Source: an uncultured Candidatus Pelagibacter sp.
Lineage (GTDB): Bacteria; Pseudomonadota; Alphaproteobacteria; Pelagibacterales; Pelagibacteraceae
Direction of reading: 5' to 3'
Length of the DNA stretch: 42,384 bases
Assembly: GCA_905612525.1 (NCBI GenBank)
Contig: CAJQSG010000020.1
Coordinates: forward strand, 1-42,384
Shown here: positions 26,173 through 34,677 of the stretch, one piece after another
How positions within the stretch are numbered: position 1 is the first letter of the stretch
How the letters are laid out: every line of letters begins with the position of its first letter
Translations under genes and position numbers: made by a program
The notes under the pieces: model-generated
What the model saw: only the letters and a program-made list of their open reading frames with translations
Databases searched by the model: none
Told to the model about the DNA's origin: nothing

Positions 26173-26784
26173 CTATCTTAATATTTTACAAATAATAAAA
26201 CTTTCCTTAGATTCTTTTCTACTGGCTTTGGGCTTAAATACCTTTACTTCTTTAAAAATTGTTTTTCCTAAGGCAACTATCTCATTAAATGATGAGCCTA
26301 AGAATATTTTAGAAACAAAGCGTCCTTCTTTAACTAACATTTCCTTAGCAAAGTTCATCGCTTCCATTGCTAGTTCTCCTGTATAAATTGCATCAATATC
26401 TTTTATACCTGTTGTATTAACAGCCATATCAGACACAACAACGTCAACTTTTGATTTGAAAAATCCTTTAATCTTTGCCTGAGAATTTAACTCCGTAAAA
26501 TCACCTTTAATTTGGATTGTATTGTCAATTTCTTCCATACCTTTTATATCAATTGAAACTAATCTTCCACTCTTTACAGTTCTTGCGATATATTGAGACC
26601 AACTACCCGGTGAGGCTCCTAAATCAATTACAGATATTCCATTTTTTAATATCTTAAATTTTTCATCAATCTCAATTAATTTATAAGCTGATCTTGCTCT
26701 ATAGCCATCTACTTGAGACTGCCTAACATAAATGTCTCTTTTTTGTTTGTTGATCCAGTTTTTAGAAATTCTATTCTTTTTCAA
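26173..26784 (-). CDS. rlmE: 23S rRNA 2-prime-O-methyltransferase RlmE (FtsJ)
   Basis: SAM-dependent methyltransferase of 203 residues that modifies a uridine in the A-loop of 23S rRNA. It has an RSAYKLIEIDEKF block with the first catalytic Lys, the SAM site VIDLGASPGSWSQYIA (about residues 53-68), VVSDMAVNTTGIKDID with the catalytic Asp, VKEGRFVSKIFLGSS with the second Lys, and the RKESKESFIICK ending with the Glu. The KDKE tetrad thus appears complete. The ATG follows the glycosyltransferase stop with no gap. The identification is firm. Confidence 0.93.
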   Translation of the reverse strand: MKKNRISKNWINKQKRDIYVRQSQVDGYRARSAYKLIEIDEKFKILKNGISVIDLGASPGSWSQYIARTVKSGRLVSIDIKGMEEIDNTIQIKGDFTELNSQAKIKGFFKSKVDVVVSDMAVNTTGIKDIDAIYTGELAMEAMNFAKEMLVKEGRFVSKIFLGSSFNEIVALGKTIFKEVKVFKPKASRKESKESFIICKILR

Positions 26785-27696
26785 TTAATGACCAAATCTT
26801 AAACTTTTGGATAATACTTTTTTTTGAATAGATTGAATCTTAATTTTAACTTCTTTATCCAATCTCATATCTTTATCACCATCCCAAATTCCTGCAGCTA
26901 AATGCATAATTCCAATTTGATAATTTGGCAAATAAGGTTCAACAAATGTATTATTTGTTTCATCAAATTTAGGTAACAAATTACTAGCAATCCAATTACA
27001 GTTTAATGGCAAAAATTCAGTCTCTAATTCGTCTATATACACTGACATGTTGATAGCAAGGCCTTCTGAGCCAAAAATATTTCCACTTTTTAAAGTTTGT
27101 TCAAGATTTTTTTGCCAAGAGGTCCAACCGGGAGAATTTTTTTCTAGTGAAAAAACTCCAATATTTATGTGTGGAACAAAAGCTAGTTTTCTTGCTTTTC
27201 TAATTCCTATCTTTGATTTGATTGCATGTTTAAAATTTTGAGACTTAATTATTGCTACTTTTCCAAATAACCAATTTACTTTTGACATTATTTTATATCC
27301 TGGTCCCAATGTTTGGGTAATTCCTAATTTACCATCTTCACAAGCTTTAAAATATAATTCAACAGAGTTCCAGTCATTCACCCAAGCATCACAGTCAATC
27401 CATAAATATTTTTCATAATTTGGAAAATATTTAGGAAGAAAGGCTCTTGATACTTGACTCTTTAACCACTCTCGTCCCTTAACTTTAAATGCAGGAACAT
27501 CAATGTCCCATTCTGCTGATTTAATTTCATCAACTTTTTTTGATAAAATATTCTTTTGTTCTTCTGATAAACCAGCATCTAGAATGCAAATTGCTATATC
27601 TTTACTTTTTTTAAAGCTTTTAATAGAATCAACTAGTTCATTAAGTAAATTGAAATAATTTGAGTCAGCCAATGAAACGATTACATTTTTTTTCAT
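26785..27696 (-). CDS. Putative GT-A fold glycosyltransferase
   Basis: Protein of 303 residues with no signal peptide or membrane segment. It starts KKNVIVSLADSNYFNLLNEL, like nucleotide-sugar enzymes of the GT8 type. KYLWIDCDAWV at about 91-101 provides a DxD-type metal/nucleotide-sugar motif, and GIMHLAAGIWDGDKD near the C-terminus gives a histidine typical of the final GT8 motif. Central blocks HINIGVFSLEK and GSEGLAINM fit the acceptor side. It probably adds a sugar to a surface lipid or polysaccharide; donor and acceptor are unknown. It lies directly between pssA and rlmE with end-to-end stops and starts. Confidence 0.65.
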   Translation of the reverse strand: MKKNVIVSLADSNYFNLLNELVDSIKSFKKSKDIAICILDAGLSEEQKNILSKKVDEIKSAEWDIDVPAFKVKGREWLKSQVSRAFLPKYFPNYEKYLWIDCDAWVNDWNSVELYFKACEDGKLGITQTLGPGYKIMSKVNWLFGKVAIIKSQNFKHAIKSKIGIRKARKLAFVPHINIGVFSLEKNSPGWTSWQKNLEQTLKSGNIFGSEGLAINMSVYIDELETEFLPLNCNWIASNLLPKFDETNNTFVEPYLPNYQIGIMHLAAGIWDGDKDMRLDKEVKIKIQSIQKKVLSKSLRFGH

Positions 27697-28506
27697 TTAT
27701 AAAATATCTTCTAAATCATCATTTTCATTTTTTTCAGTAACAATATTTTTTTTTTTTTTTATATTTTTATAATGAAAATAACTTACTGGAATTAAGCATA
27801 AATATAAAAAAATGCTTATTACTAACACTTTAAATGTGTAAACTAATAATGCACCAAAAAATAAGACTATTCCAAATAATAAAAATTTTGTCATAGATCT
27901 TGGGATAACTATTCTTTTAAATGAATACGTCGGAACTATACTTATCAATAATATTGAAACTATAATAAAGAATGCAGGCACTATTAGGTCATAATTAATT
28001 TTGAAAAAAATTTCTCCCAATCCACTAAAGCTTAAGACTAAAGGCATTAAAACAATAATCCCCCCAGCTGGTGCTGGCACACCTTCAAAAAAATTGTCTT
28101 TCCAAGATGGTTCTTCTTCAGAATTGACATTGAATCTAGCAAGTCTTAAAGCAACACAAACTACATACATCAAACAAACAAACCAACCCAATTTGTCTAA
28201 GTATTGTAAACTCCAAAAATACATTATAAATGCAGGAGCTACACCAAAACTAATTACATCTCCTAGGGAATCAAGCTCTTTACCCATTTTAGATGTTCCT
28301 TTAATTAATCTTGCTATTCTTCCATCTAAGGCATCCATTAAACCTGCAAATAATATTGCGATTATAGCTAGTGCAAACTTTCCATCTAAAGCAAACTTAA
28401 TTGAGGTTAAACCAATACAAACTCCAATCAATGTAATTGCATTAGGAAGAATCATTCTTGCTTTTTTGTCAGAAACTATTTTAAAATTATTTTTAGGTTG
28501 TTCCAT
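27697..28506 (-). CDS. pssA: CDP-diacylglycerol-serine O-phosphatidyltransferase
   Basis: Makes phosphatidylserine from CDP-diacylglycerol and serine at the inner membrane. The CDP-alcohol phosphotransferase signature DG-x2-AR-x8-G-x3-D is exact in LDGRIARLIKGTSKMGKEL followed by DSLGD (about residues 60-82). There are around seven hydrophobic segments in 269 residues. The tail after about 250 is charged and contains a lysine run encoded by 15 consecutive A (27746-27760), a possible slippage site. It is 3 bases after psd, so synthesis and decarboxylation of phosphatidylserine are coupled. Confidence 0.94.
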   Translation of the reverse strand: MEQPKNNFKIVSDKKARMILPNAITLIGVCIGLTSIKFALDGKFALAIIAILFAGLMDALDGRIARLIKGTSKMGKELDSLGDVISFGVAPAFIMYFWSLQYLDKLGWFVCLMYVVCVALRLARFNVNSEEEPSWKDNFFEGVPAPAGGIIVLMPLVLSFSGLGEIFFKINYDLIVPAFFIIVSILLISIVPTYSFKRIVIPRSMTKFLLFGIVLFFGALLVYTFKVLVISIFLYLCLIPVSYFHYKNIKKKKNIVTEKNENDDLEDIL

Positions 28507-28509
28507 AAG

Positions 28510-29157
28510 CTATCTTTTAGCTAATAATGTTTCACCAGCAATTGTCTTTTGTCCCACTTTTACTAAAGTTTCATAATTTTCAAAATAAATATCTGCTCTA
28601 CTTCCAAATCTAATCATTCCAATTCTTTCACCTTGTTGAAGTTGTTGATCTTTACTAGATTCACAAACAATTCTCCTAGCAATTAGACCAGCAATCTGAA
28701 CTACAATAACATCTTCACCCTGATTGTTTATTATCTTATAATAATTTCTTTCATTATCTTCACTTGCTTTATCAAAAGATGCATTTAAAAATTTTCCTGG
28801 TTTATAAAGTATTTCTGAAATTTTACCTTCACAAGGTGTTCTATTAACATGACAATCAAAAACATTCATAAAGATACTTATCTTTGTAAATTTTTTACCT
28901 TCTAAGTCTAGTTCCTTTGGTCCATCAACTTCGTGTACCATTAAAACTTCTCCATCTGCTGGGCTTGTTAAATAATCATCACTATTTATTGAAATTCTTT
29001 CAGGGTCTCTAAAGAAATAATAGACCCACACAGACAATACAAAACCAATTAATCCTAAAAAAGTGCTCAAAAAATATAAAATGATTGTTATAAAGATAGC
29101 TATGGCTAAAAATTTATATCCTTCTGAATGAATTTTTGGAAAAATCTTCTCTAACAT
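28510..29157 (-). CDS. psd: Phosphatidylserine decarboxylase (short, archaeal-type)
   Basis: Converts phosphatidylserine to phosphatidylethanolamine. The proenzyme has 215 residues, matching the short Psd type. Two hydrophobic segments lie at about 17-48, followed by YFFRDPERISI, TSPADGEVLMV, ISIFMNVFDCHVNRTPCEG and the self-cleavage site MIRFGSRADIYF, where the chain breaks between Gly and Ser to form the pyruvoyl group. It is the first gene of the long minus-strand block and is divergent from icd across 77 bases. Confidence 0.94.
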   Translation of the reverse strand: MLEKIFPKIHSEGYKFLAIAIFITIILYFLSTFLGLIGFVLSVWVYYFFRDPERISINSDDYLTSPADGEVLMVHEVDGPKELDLEGKKFTKISIFMNVFDCHVNRTPCEGKISEILYKPGKFLNASFDKASEDNERNYYKIINNQGEDVIVVQIAGLIARRIVCESSKDQQLQQGERIGMIRFGSRADIYFENYETLVKVGQKTIAGETLLAKR

Positions 29158-29234
29158 AAGCTTCTATTTGATAATTTTTTATTAATATGTATATAAAGCA
29201 CTAAATTACAATTACTAATATATATTATTCAAAT

Positions 29235-30449
29235 ATGGCCAAAATTAAGGTTAAAAACCCAGTTGCCGAACTTGATGGTGATGAGATGACAAGAATAATA
29301 TGGGAGTTTATCAAAGGTAAACTTATTCTTCCATATTTAGATTTGGGCATAGAATATTTTGATTTAGGCATGAAAAGTCGAGATAATACTAATGACCAAA
29401 TAACAGTAGACTCAGCTGCTGCTATCAAAAGAATTGGCGTTGGTATTAAATGCGCAACAATTACCCCCGATGAAGCAAGAGTTGAAGAATTTGATTTAAA
29501 AAAAATGTGGAGATCTCCTAATGGAACTATAAGAAATATTATAGGAGGAACCGTATTTAGAGAACCCATAGTTTGTAAAAATATACCGAAATTAGTTCCT
29601 TCATGGACTGACCCTGTAATTATTGGAAGACATGCATTTGGAGATCAGTATAGAGCAACAGATTTTAAGGTTCCCGGAAAAGGTAAAATGGAAGTTAAAT
29701 GGACAGCAGAAGATGGTAGCCAAGAGATAAAGTATGAGGTTTTTAATTTTCCTGGACCTGGAATTGCTTTATCGATGTACAATTTAGATAAATCAATAGA
29801 GGACTTTGCAAGATCTTGCTTTGGATATGGTTTAATTAAAGGATGGCCTGTTTATCTATCTACAAAAAATACAATTTTAAAACAATATGATGGACGTTTT
29901 AAGGATATTTTCCAAGATATTTTTGAAAAAGAGTTTAAAACAAAATTTGAAAAATTAAAGATTACATACGAACACAGGCTAATCGATGACATGGTAGCCT
30001 GTGCAATGAAATGGAGTGGTAAATATATCTGGGCTTGTAAAAATTACGATGGTGACGTTCAATCAGATACTATGGCGCAAGGTTATGGGTCTTTAGGATT
30101 GATGACTAGTGTTCTACTAACTCCAGATGGAAAAGTAATGGAAGCAGAGGCAGCACATGGTACAGTCACAAGACATTATAGAATGCACCAACAAGGTAAG
30201 GAAACCTCTACAAATCCAATTGCATCAATATTTGCTTGGACCAGGGGTCTTGCTCATAGAGGAAAATTAGATGGAAATGAAGAGCTAATTAATTTTTCAA
30301 AAACTTTAGAAAATGTTTGTATTGATTGTGTTGAAAATGGATCAATGACTAAAGATTTAGCAATTTTAATTGGACCTTCAAGTAAATATCTAACTACTAA
30401 AGGTTTTTTAGATGAATTAGATGGTCAGCTTAAAAAAAAACTTAATTAA
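29235..30449 (+). CDS. icd: NADP-dependent isocitrate dehydrogenase, type II
   Basis: TCA-cycle enzyme that converts isocitrate to 2-oxoglutarate and CO2. The 404-residue length and the blocks [14 protein letters not shown] (8-21), [94 protein letters not shown] and [13 protein letters not shown] match the homodimeric eukaryotic-like NADP form. It is convergent with alaS, and the two coding ends overlap by 8 bases. The recA-alaS-icd order is ancestral in the group. Confidence 0.97.
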   Translation: MAKIKVKNPVAELDGDEMTRIIWEFIKGKLILPYLDLGIEYFDLGMKSRDNTNDQITVDSAAAIKRIGVGIKCATITPDEARVEEFDLKKMWRSPNGTIRNIIGGTVFREPIVCKNIPKLVPSWTDPVIIGRHAFGDQYRATDFKVPGKGKMEVKWTAEDGSQEIKYEVFNFPGPGIALSMYNLDKSIEDFARSCFGYGLIKGWPVYLSTKNTILKQYDGRFKDIFQDIFEKEFKTKFEKLKITYEHRLIDDMVACAMKWSGKYIWACKNYDGDVQSDTMAQGYGSLGLMTSVLLTPDGKVMEAEAAHGTVTRHYRMHQQGKETSTNPIASIFAWTRGLAHRGKLDGNEELINFSKTLENVCIDCVENGSMTKDLAILIGPSSKYLTTKGFLDELDGQLKKKLN

Positions 30450-33111
30450 TTAATTTTTTAATACTTTCAAAAGACTCTTGAATTTTATCAGGTAATGTTC
30501 CACCAGCTTGTGCAAAGTCAACTCTTCCTCCTCCACCCTTACCACCAATGATCTCAGAGCCAACCCTAACAATTCTAACAGCATCAAATTTACTTTCTAA
30601 TGTTTTGGTAACACCTACAGCTAAGCCAACTTTATTATCGTTAATTGCATAAATTATTATTAATCCTTCACCAATTTCTTTTTTTCCTTGATCAATCAAC
30701 ATACGTAAATCTTTAAATGGTAAGTCTAAAATATTTTGAAACCTAACCTTAATCCCATTAATGACTAGATCGTTAATTATATTCTTTGTTTTATCCTTTA
30801 AGATTGAACCAACCGAAAGTTGATCAAATTGTTTATTAAGGTCTTTTATTAAGGCCACTTGATCGTTATTTTGAAGGTTTGGTTTTCCACCTAATTTGAT
30901 AATTCTTGATGTCAGTTCTTTTAAAGTATCTTCATTTTTCTTATTTGACAGATTAGACAGATTTTCTTTGTCTTTTAAAAAGACCTCTAATTGAGTGTCT
31001 CTTAATGCTTCAATTCTTCTTACACCAGACGCTATAGATGATTGGCTTACTATCTTAAATTTTCCAATATCTGCTGTATTTAAAACGTGTGTACCACCAC
31101 ATAATTCAGTTGAAAAAAATTGACCCTCTTCATCTCCCATAGATAGAACCCTGACCTCATCACCATACTTTTCTCCAAATAAAGCTAGAGCACCATTCTT
31201 AACCGCCTCTTTAGGTGTCATTATTCCTGTTTTGACATCAAATTTTTTTTGAATTATTGAATTAACAAGAAACTCAACTTTTTTAATCTCTTCCTCTGAA
31301 ATAGGTTTCATGTGACTAAAGTCAAATCTCAATCGATCAGACTGTACCAATGATCCTTTCTGAGTTACGTGTTTACCTAAAACCCTTCTTAAAGACTCGT
31401 GTAATAAATGAGTAGCAGAATGATAAGCTCTAATGCTATTTCTTTTTAAAATATCTATTTTTAATTCAACACTATCATTTAGCTTAATTGAACCTTTTTT
31501 AACTTTTCCATAATGTGCAAATAAATCTCCTAGTTTTTTTTGAACATCTAAAACCTCGAATTCAAAATTTTCATTTAAAATTATTCCTGTATCAGCTACC
31601 TGTCCTCCAGACTCAGCATAAAAAGGTGTTTGATTTGTAATTATAATTCCTTCATCATTTTCTTGTAGACCTTTGACCTCTTTATTATCCTTAAGAATTA
31701 AAGTTATTACACCTTCTGCTTTATTTGTGGCATATCCTAAAAAATCAGTTGCACCTAAACGACCTTTTATATTAAACCAGATTTGATCTAGTGAACTATC
31801 TCCTGATCCTTTCCAATTTTTTTTTGCTAATTCTTTACTTTTTTTCATTAATAAATCAAATCTTTTATCATCTACTGTTAATGATTTATTTTTTAAAATA
31901 TCTGCCGTTAAATCTAATGGAAAACCAAATGTATCATAAAGTTTAAAGGCAACTTCACCTGGTAATACTTTTTTTACTTTAGTTATTTCTTCATCTAATA
32001 TTTTTATTCCCCTATCTAATAAAACTAAAAACTTTTCCTCTTCTGTTTTTAAAGTTTCTTTTATTAATGACTGTGCTCTTTCTAATTCAGGATAATTATT
32101 TGACATCTCTTCTAATAATGTTTTAAAAATATCATAGAAAACTGGCTTCTTAGAACCTAACAAATGTGAATGTCTCATGCCGCGTCTCATAATTCTTCGA
32201 AGTACATATCCTCTCCCTTCATTCGATGGCAAAACTCCTTCTGCTAATAAAAAAGAGCTTGCACGTAAATGATCAGCTATAACCCTAAAACTAGATTGGT
32301 TAGCTTCGTTTTCTTTAACATTCAACGAATCTGATGCTGATTGAATTAATTTTTTGAAATGATCTGTTTCATAGTTGTCATGCGTTCCTTGCAACAGTGC
32401 CACTATTCGTTCAAGACCCATGCCAGTATCTACAGATGGTTTTGGAAGATCGATCCTTTTATCTTTTGAAATTTGCTCGTATTGCATGAATACTAAATTC
32501 CATATTTCAATAAACCTATTACCATCTTCATTTTTAGTACCAGGTAGTCCGCCTTCTAAATGATCACCATGGTCATAAAAAATTTCTGAACAAGGTCCAC
32601 ATGGTCCAGTATCTCCCATAGACCAAAAATTATCTGTTGTTGCTATCTTGATTATTCTATCATCGCTAAAACCAGCTATTTTCTTCCAATAGTTAAAAGC
32701 TTGCTCATCATCATGATACACAGTTACGTAGAGACGATTTTTATCAATTCCAAACTCCTTAGTTATTAGATTCCACGCATATGTAATGGCCTGTTCTTTG
32801 AAATAATCACCAAAGGAAAAGTTTCCTAGCATTTCAAAAAATGTGTGGTGTCTTGGTGTGTAGCCAACATTTTCAAGATCATTGTGCTTTCCACCTGCAC
32901 GCACGCACTTTTGAGAAGTGGTTGCTCTTACATAGTCTCTTTTCTCTAATCCAGTAAATACATTTTTGAACTGCACCATACCAGAATTAGCAAACATTAA
33001 TGTTGGGTCATTATTTGGAACTAAATTACTAGACTCAATTATCTTATGATCATTTTTTTCAAAATAATCTAGAAATACATTTCTTATTTCATTTAAAGAT
33101 TTGTCAGCCAT
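30442..33111 (-). CDS. alaS: Alanyl-tRNA synthetase
   Basis: Charges tRNA-Ala. From the ATG at 33111 it has 889 residues, beginning [21 protein letters not shown], which is where family members start. A start 24 codons upstream (33183) is open but would encode MPNLSTFSPLHLPR out of a repeat hairpin, so I reject it. Domains in order: class II catalytic core ([50 protein letters not shown]), tRNA recognition, the editing domain ([12 protein letters not shown] and CGGTHV) and the C-Ala domain ending in [16 protein letters not shown]. It is followed convergently by icd. Confidence 0.96.
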   Translation of the reverse strand: MADKSLNEIRNVFLDYFEKNDHKIIESSNLVPNNDPTLMFANSGMVQFKNVFTGLEKRDYVRATTSQKCVRAGGKHNDLENVGYTPRHHTFFEMLGNFSFGDYFKEQAITYAWNLITKEFGIDKNRLYVTVYHDDEQAFNYWKKIAGFSDDRIIKIATTDNFWSMGDTGPCGPCSEIFYDHGDHLEGGLPGTKNEDGNRFIEIWNLVFMQYEQISKDKRIDLPKPSVDTGMGLERIVALLQGTHDNYETDHFKKLIQSASDSLNVKENEANQSSFRVIADHLRASSFLLAEGVLPSNEGRGYVLRRIMRRGMRHSHLLGSKKPVFYDIFKTLLEEMSNNYPELERAQSLIKETLKTEEEKFLVLLDRGIKILDEEITKVKKVLPGEVAFKLYDTFGFPLDLTADILKNKSLTVDDKRFDLLMKKSKELAKKNWKGSGDSSLDQIWFNIKGRLGATDFLGYATNKAEGVITLILKDNKEVKGLQENDEGIIITNQTPFYAESGGQVADTGIILNENFEFEVLDVQKKLGDLFAHYGKVKKGSIKLNDSVELKIDILKRNSIRAYHSATHLLHESLRRVLGKHVTQKGSLVQSDRLRFDFSHMKPISEEEIKKVEFLVNSIIQKKFDVKTGIMTPKEAVKNGALALFGEKYGDEVRVLSMGDEEGQFFSTELCGGTHVLNTADIGKFKIVSQSSIASGVRRIEALRDTQLEVFLKDKENLSNLSNKKNEDTLKELTSRIIKLGGKPNLQNNDQVALIKDLNKQFDQLSVGSILKDKTKNIINDLVINGIKVRFQNILDLPFKDLRMLIDQGKKEIGEGLIIIYAINDNKVGLAVGVTKTLESKFDAVRIVRVGSEIIGGKGGGGRVDFAQAGGTLPDKIQESFESIKKLIN

Positions 33112-33152
33112 ACTTTTAAAATACAGCTTATTTATTTGTTGTCTAGGTAAGT

Positions 33153-33188
33153 GTAAGGGGGAAAAGGTGCTTAAATTAGGCACTTGAG
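33153..33188 (+). repeat. Upstream copy of hairpin-type direct repeat (R1)
   Basis: GTAAGGGGGAAAAGG followed by GCTTAAATTA and GGCACTT. It aligns without gaps to 34645-34677 with 27 of 33 positions identical, in the same orientation, on the other side of the pilin cassette. The hairpin in this copy is weakened by the substitutions (GTGC/GCAC core only), so it looks like a decayed copy of the recA terminator element. Confidence 0.7.
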
Positions 33189-33190
33189 GA

Positions 33191-33230
33191 ACACACTACC
33201 TCACACTACCTGGCACTAGCTCACACTAGT
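33191..33230 (+). repeat. Four tandem 10-base units
   Basis: Four consecutive units: ACACACTACC, TCACACTACC, TGGCACTAGC and TCACACTAGT. Units 1 and 2 differ at one base and the others at two to three. The exact helical period of about 10 bases suggests either slippage or a protein-binding array on one DNA face. It lies between the R1 repeat and the first pilin gene, upstream of alaS. Confidence 0.65.
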
Positions 33231-33284
33231 TATGCGGACGATTTAAAATTTATAAAAAATTAATCACATAAAGATTCACTAAAA

Positions 33285-33353
33285 ATGTCTCTTAAACTCG
33301 ATACCAAACTCGACACAAAAGAGATAAATCAAATAGCCAATTCTAGCACCTAG
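33285..33353 (+). CDS. Possible 22-residue peptide spanning a repeat
   Basis: ATG to TAG with an internal peptide repeat KLDTKLDTKEI, encoded by the 12-base units AAACTCGATACC and AAACTCGACACA. A second, frame-broken copy of the same DNA lies at 34559-34596, where restoring one base would give KLDTKLDTEEIKQ. Conservation of both copies in the same phase hints at former coding, but no ribosome-binding site is seen. It may instead be the conserved edge of a once longer gene or a non-coding repeat. Confidence 0.25.
   Translation: MSLKLDTKLDTKEINQIANSST
33294..33332 (+). repeat. Upstream copy of CTCGACAC direct repeat (R2)
   Basis: Two 12-base units AAACTCGATACC and AAACTCGACACA, then AAAGAGATAAATCAA. 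It matches 34559-34596 at about 34 of 39 positions, with one missing base in the downstream copy. Same orientation as that copy; together they bracket the two pilin genes and the pilin remnant. Confidence 0.8.
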
Positions 33354-33385
33354 ACACTTATATATGGTTTTGTTAAGCTTAATCT

Positions 33386-33958
33386 ATGAAAAGAGATGGC
33401 TTCACTCTAATAGAACTTTTAGTCGTAGTAGCTATCATCGGTATTCTCGCTGCTGTAGGTGTGGTTGCTTATAATGGTTATACTGCAAGTGCTAAAAAAA
33501 CAGTCGTAAAATCAAATCTTAATACAATTGTTAGATATATAAAAGCAGAAATGTCAAAATGCTCTGTTGGTATTGAAATGGAAGCTTATGAGAAAAAAAT
33601 AGGCTCACCATATTCTTGTTCTCAAGTTTTTTCAGGTGGAACAGAAAATGCATTTAGCAATGCTATGAATACTATAACTGAACTCCATTTCAAAGGTGTA
33701 AAAAATCCTTTCAATAATAATGAGTTAATGGTTCACCAACGATGGAATAAATCTGGACAAGGAATGCCTACTATTGATCAAGTTGGTAGAATTCACTGTA
33801 AATGGGATGCTGCTGATGCAAATGGAACTTGGGATAATTTTATGAAAAATAATATAGGTGGTTGTGATGCAAGATATGGAACTGGAAACAATGATACTAC
33901 GACTGTTTATTTTGATACTATTTCTGATTACGATTATCATAGAGCTAATTGGAAATAA
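33386..33958 (+). CDS. Type IV pilin-like protein 1
   Basis: Prepilin of 190 residues. The short leader MKRDG is followed by FTLIELLVVVAIIGILAAV, so the prepilin peptidase should cut between G5 and F6, with E10 as the conserved Glu5 of the mature pilin. The hydrophobic helix runs to about residue 29. The remaining globular part has four cysteines (C59, C78, C138, C160), suggesting disulfides, and a VKNPFNN block at 105-111. Members form pili for adhesion, DNA uptake or secretion. No assembly ATPase, peptidase or secretin gene is nearby. A nearly identical N-terminus occurs in the next gene, 6 bases downstream. Confidence 0.88.
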   Translation: MKRDGFTLIELLVVVAIIGILAAVGVVAYNGYTASAKKTVVKSNLNTIVRYIKAEMSKCSVGIEMEAYEKKIGSPYSCSQVFSGGTENAFSNAMNTITELHFKGVKNPFNNNELMVHQRWNKSGQGMPTIDQVGRIHCKWDAADANGTWDNFMKNNIGGCDARYGTGNNDTTTVYFDTISDYDYHRANWK

Positions 33959-33964
33959 CTAATT

Positions 33965-34504
33965 ATGAATCATAAAGCCTTCACTCTAATAGAACTCCTA
34001 GTCGTAGTAGCGATCATCGGTATCCTCGCTGCCGTAGGAGTAGTTGCTTATAATGGGTATACGGGTGCTGCGAAAGTTAATGTTGTAAAAAGTAACTTTA
34101 AAACAATCTACAAAAAAATATCAACGCAAATATTAGAATGTGAAATAAATGATAGTGTTAAACTAATGAAGACTTGGAACAATACCACTATATATGACGT
34201 GGATTGCAATTCACCAGATGGATCAGGTAAAGATAATTATCTTTTGTATGTAAATCATGTAATTTTTGACCTGATTAATTCTGGTTTTAAGAATCCTTAC
34301 GGCGATCAAAGTGGTGGAACTATAGGAGTAGATACTGCTTATGTCATAAGAAGTAATTCTCTAGCTACACAAGATAACATAATTGGTTTTGTTGTTTTAG
34401 ATTCTCAAAGATCAAATTCATCAAAAGTAATTTTGCACACATGTTTTCGAACTCCATGTAGTAATTCATCTAACAGATTATACAAAGAAATTTCTCTACC
34501 TTAA
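33965..34504 (+). CDS. Type IV pilin-like protein 2
   Basis: Prepilin of 179 residues. Residues 6-33 are the same as in pilin 1, but the leader is MNHKA, so the residue before the cleavage site is alanine and not the usual glycine. After about residue 50 the two proteins are almost unrelated apart from VKSN(F/L) at 42-45, C59 and FKNP at 108-111. It has four cysteines (C59, C81, C160, C165), the last pair in HTCFRTPCSN like a pilin disulfide loop. In the shared 84-base DNA segment the nine differences are all synonymous, so the copies are old and kept by selection on the helix. Confidence 0.88.
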   Translation: MNHKAFTLIELLVVVAIIGILAAVGVVAYNGYTGAAKVNVVKSNFKTIYKKISTQILECEINDSVKLMKTWNNTTIYDVDCNSPDGSGKDNYLLYVNHVIFDLINSGFKNPYGDQSGGTIGVDTAYVIRSNSLATQDNIIGFVVLDSQRSNSSKVILHTCFRTPCSNSSNRLYKEISLP

Positions 34505-34509
34505 TTAAA

Positions 34510-34560
34510 ATGAACCGCAAAGCCTTCACCCTTTTTAGATTAAATAATAATCTAGGCTAA
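34510..34560 (+). pseudogene. Truncated third pilin start
   Basis: ATG AAC CGC AAA GCC TTC ACC CTT encodes MNRKAFTL, the same prepilin opening as pilin 2, 5 bases after the pilin 2 stop. After codon 8 the sequence leaves the pilin frame of similarity (FRLNNNLG) and stops at 34560, whose TAA lies on the edge of repeat R2. Only the first 24 bases of the gene remain. A 7-bp inverted repeat (34536-34554) sits at the break. Confidence 0.8.
34536..34554. repeat. Inverted repeat at the pilin truncation point
   Basis: TAGATTA (34536-34542) and TAATCTA (34548-34554) form a perfect 7-bp stem with a 5-base loop. It starts four bases after pilin similarity is lost and ends five bases before repeat R2. 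It has no T-run on the plus strand, so it is not a typical terminator; it could be a recombination or deletion end. Confidence 0.55.
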
Positions 34561-34596
34561 ACTCGACACTAACTCGACACAGAAGAGATAAAGCAA
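34559..34596 (+). repeat. Downstream copy of CTCGACAC direct repeat (R2)
   Basis: AAACTCGACACT, AACTCGACACA and GAAGAGATAAAGCAA, matching 33294-33332 with five substitutions or gaps. One base is missing between the two inner units, which breaks the reading frame present in the upstream copy. It begins inside the stop codon of the pilin remnant. Confidence 0.8.
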
Positions 34597-34644
34597 GATT
34601 TGAGGATGAGTGTTGTTGAATAAGCGTTGGTATTCCTAAACATA

Positions 34645-34677
34645 GTAAGGGAAAAAAGGCGCTTAAATTAAGCGCCT
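34645..34677 (+). repeat. Downstream copy of hairpin-type direct repeat (R1)
   Basis: GTAAGGGAAAAAAGG, then CGCTTAAATTA and AGCGCCTT; same orientation as 33153-33185 and 27 of 33 identical. This copy contains the intact terminator hairpin shared by recA and the pilin cassette. Confidence 0.7.

Noticed and set aside
33112..33183. Possible 24-residue N-terminal extension of alaS
   Set aside because: Family members start at MADKS-like positions, and the extension would be read from the R1 repeat and the region before the promoter.
33191..33230. CRISPR array
   Set aside because: Units are 10 bases and contiguous with no spacers, and no cas genes are nearby.
34559..34596. Integron-type attC site or phage attachment site at R2
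   Set aside because: R2 is a direct repeat without the paired inverted core boxes of attC, and there is no integrase, tRNA gene or phage gene near it.
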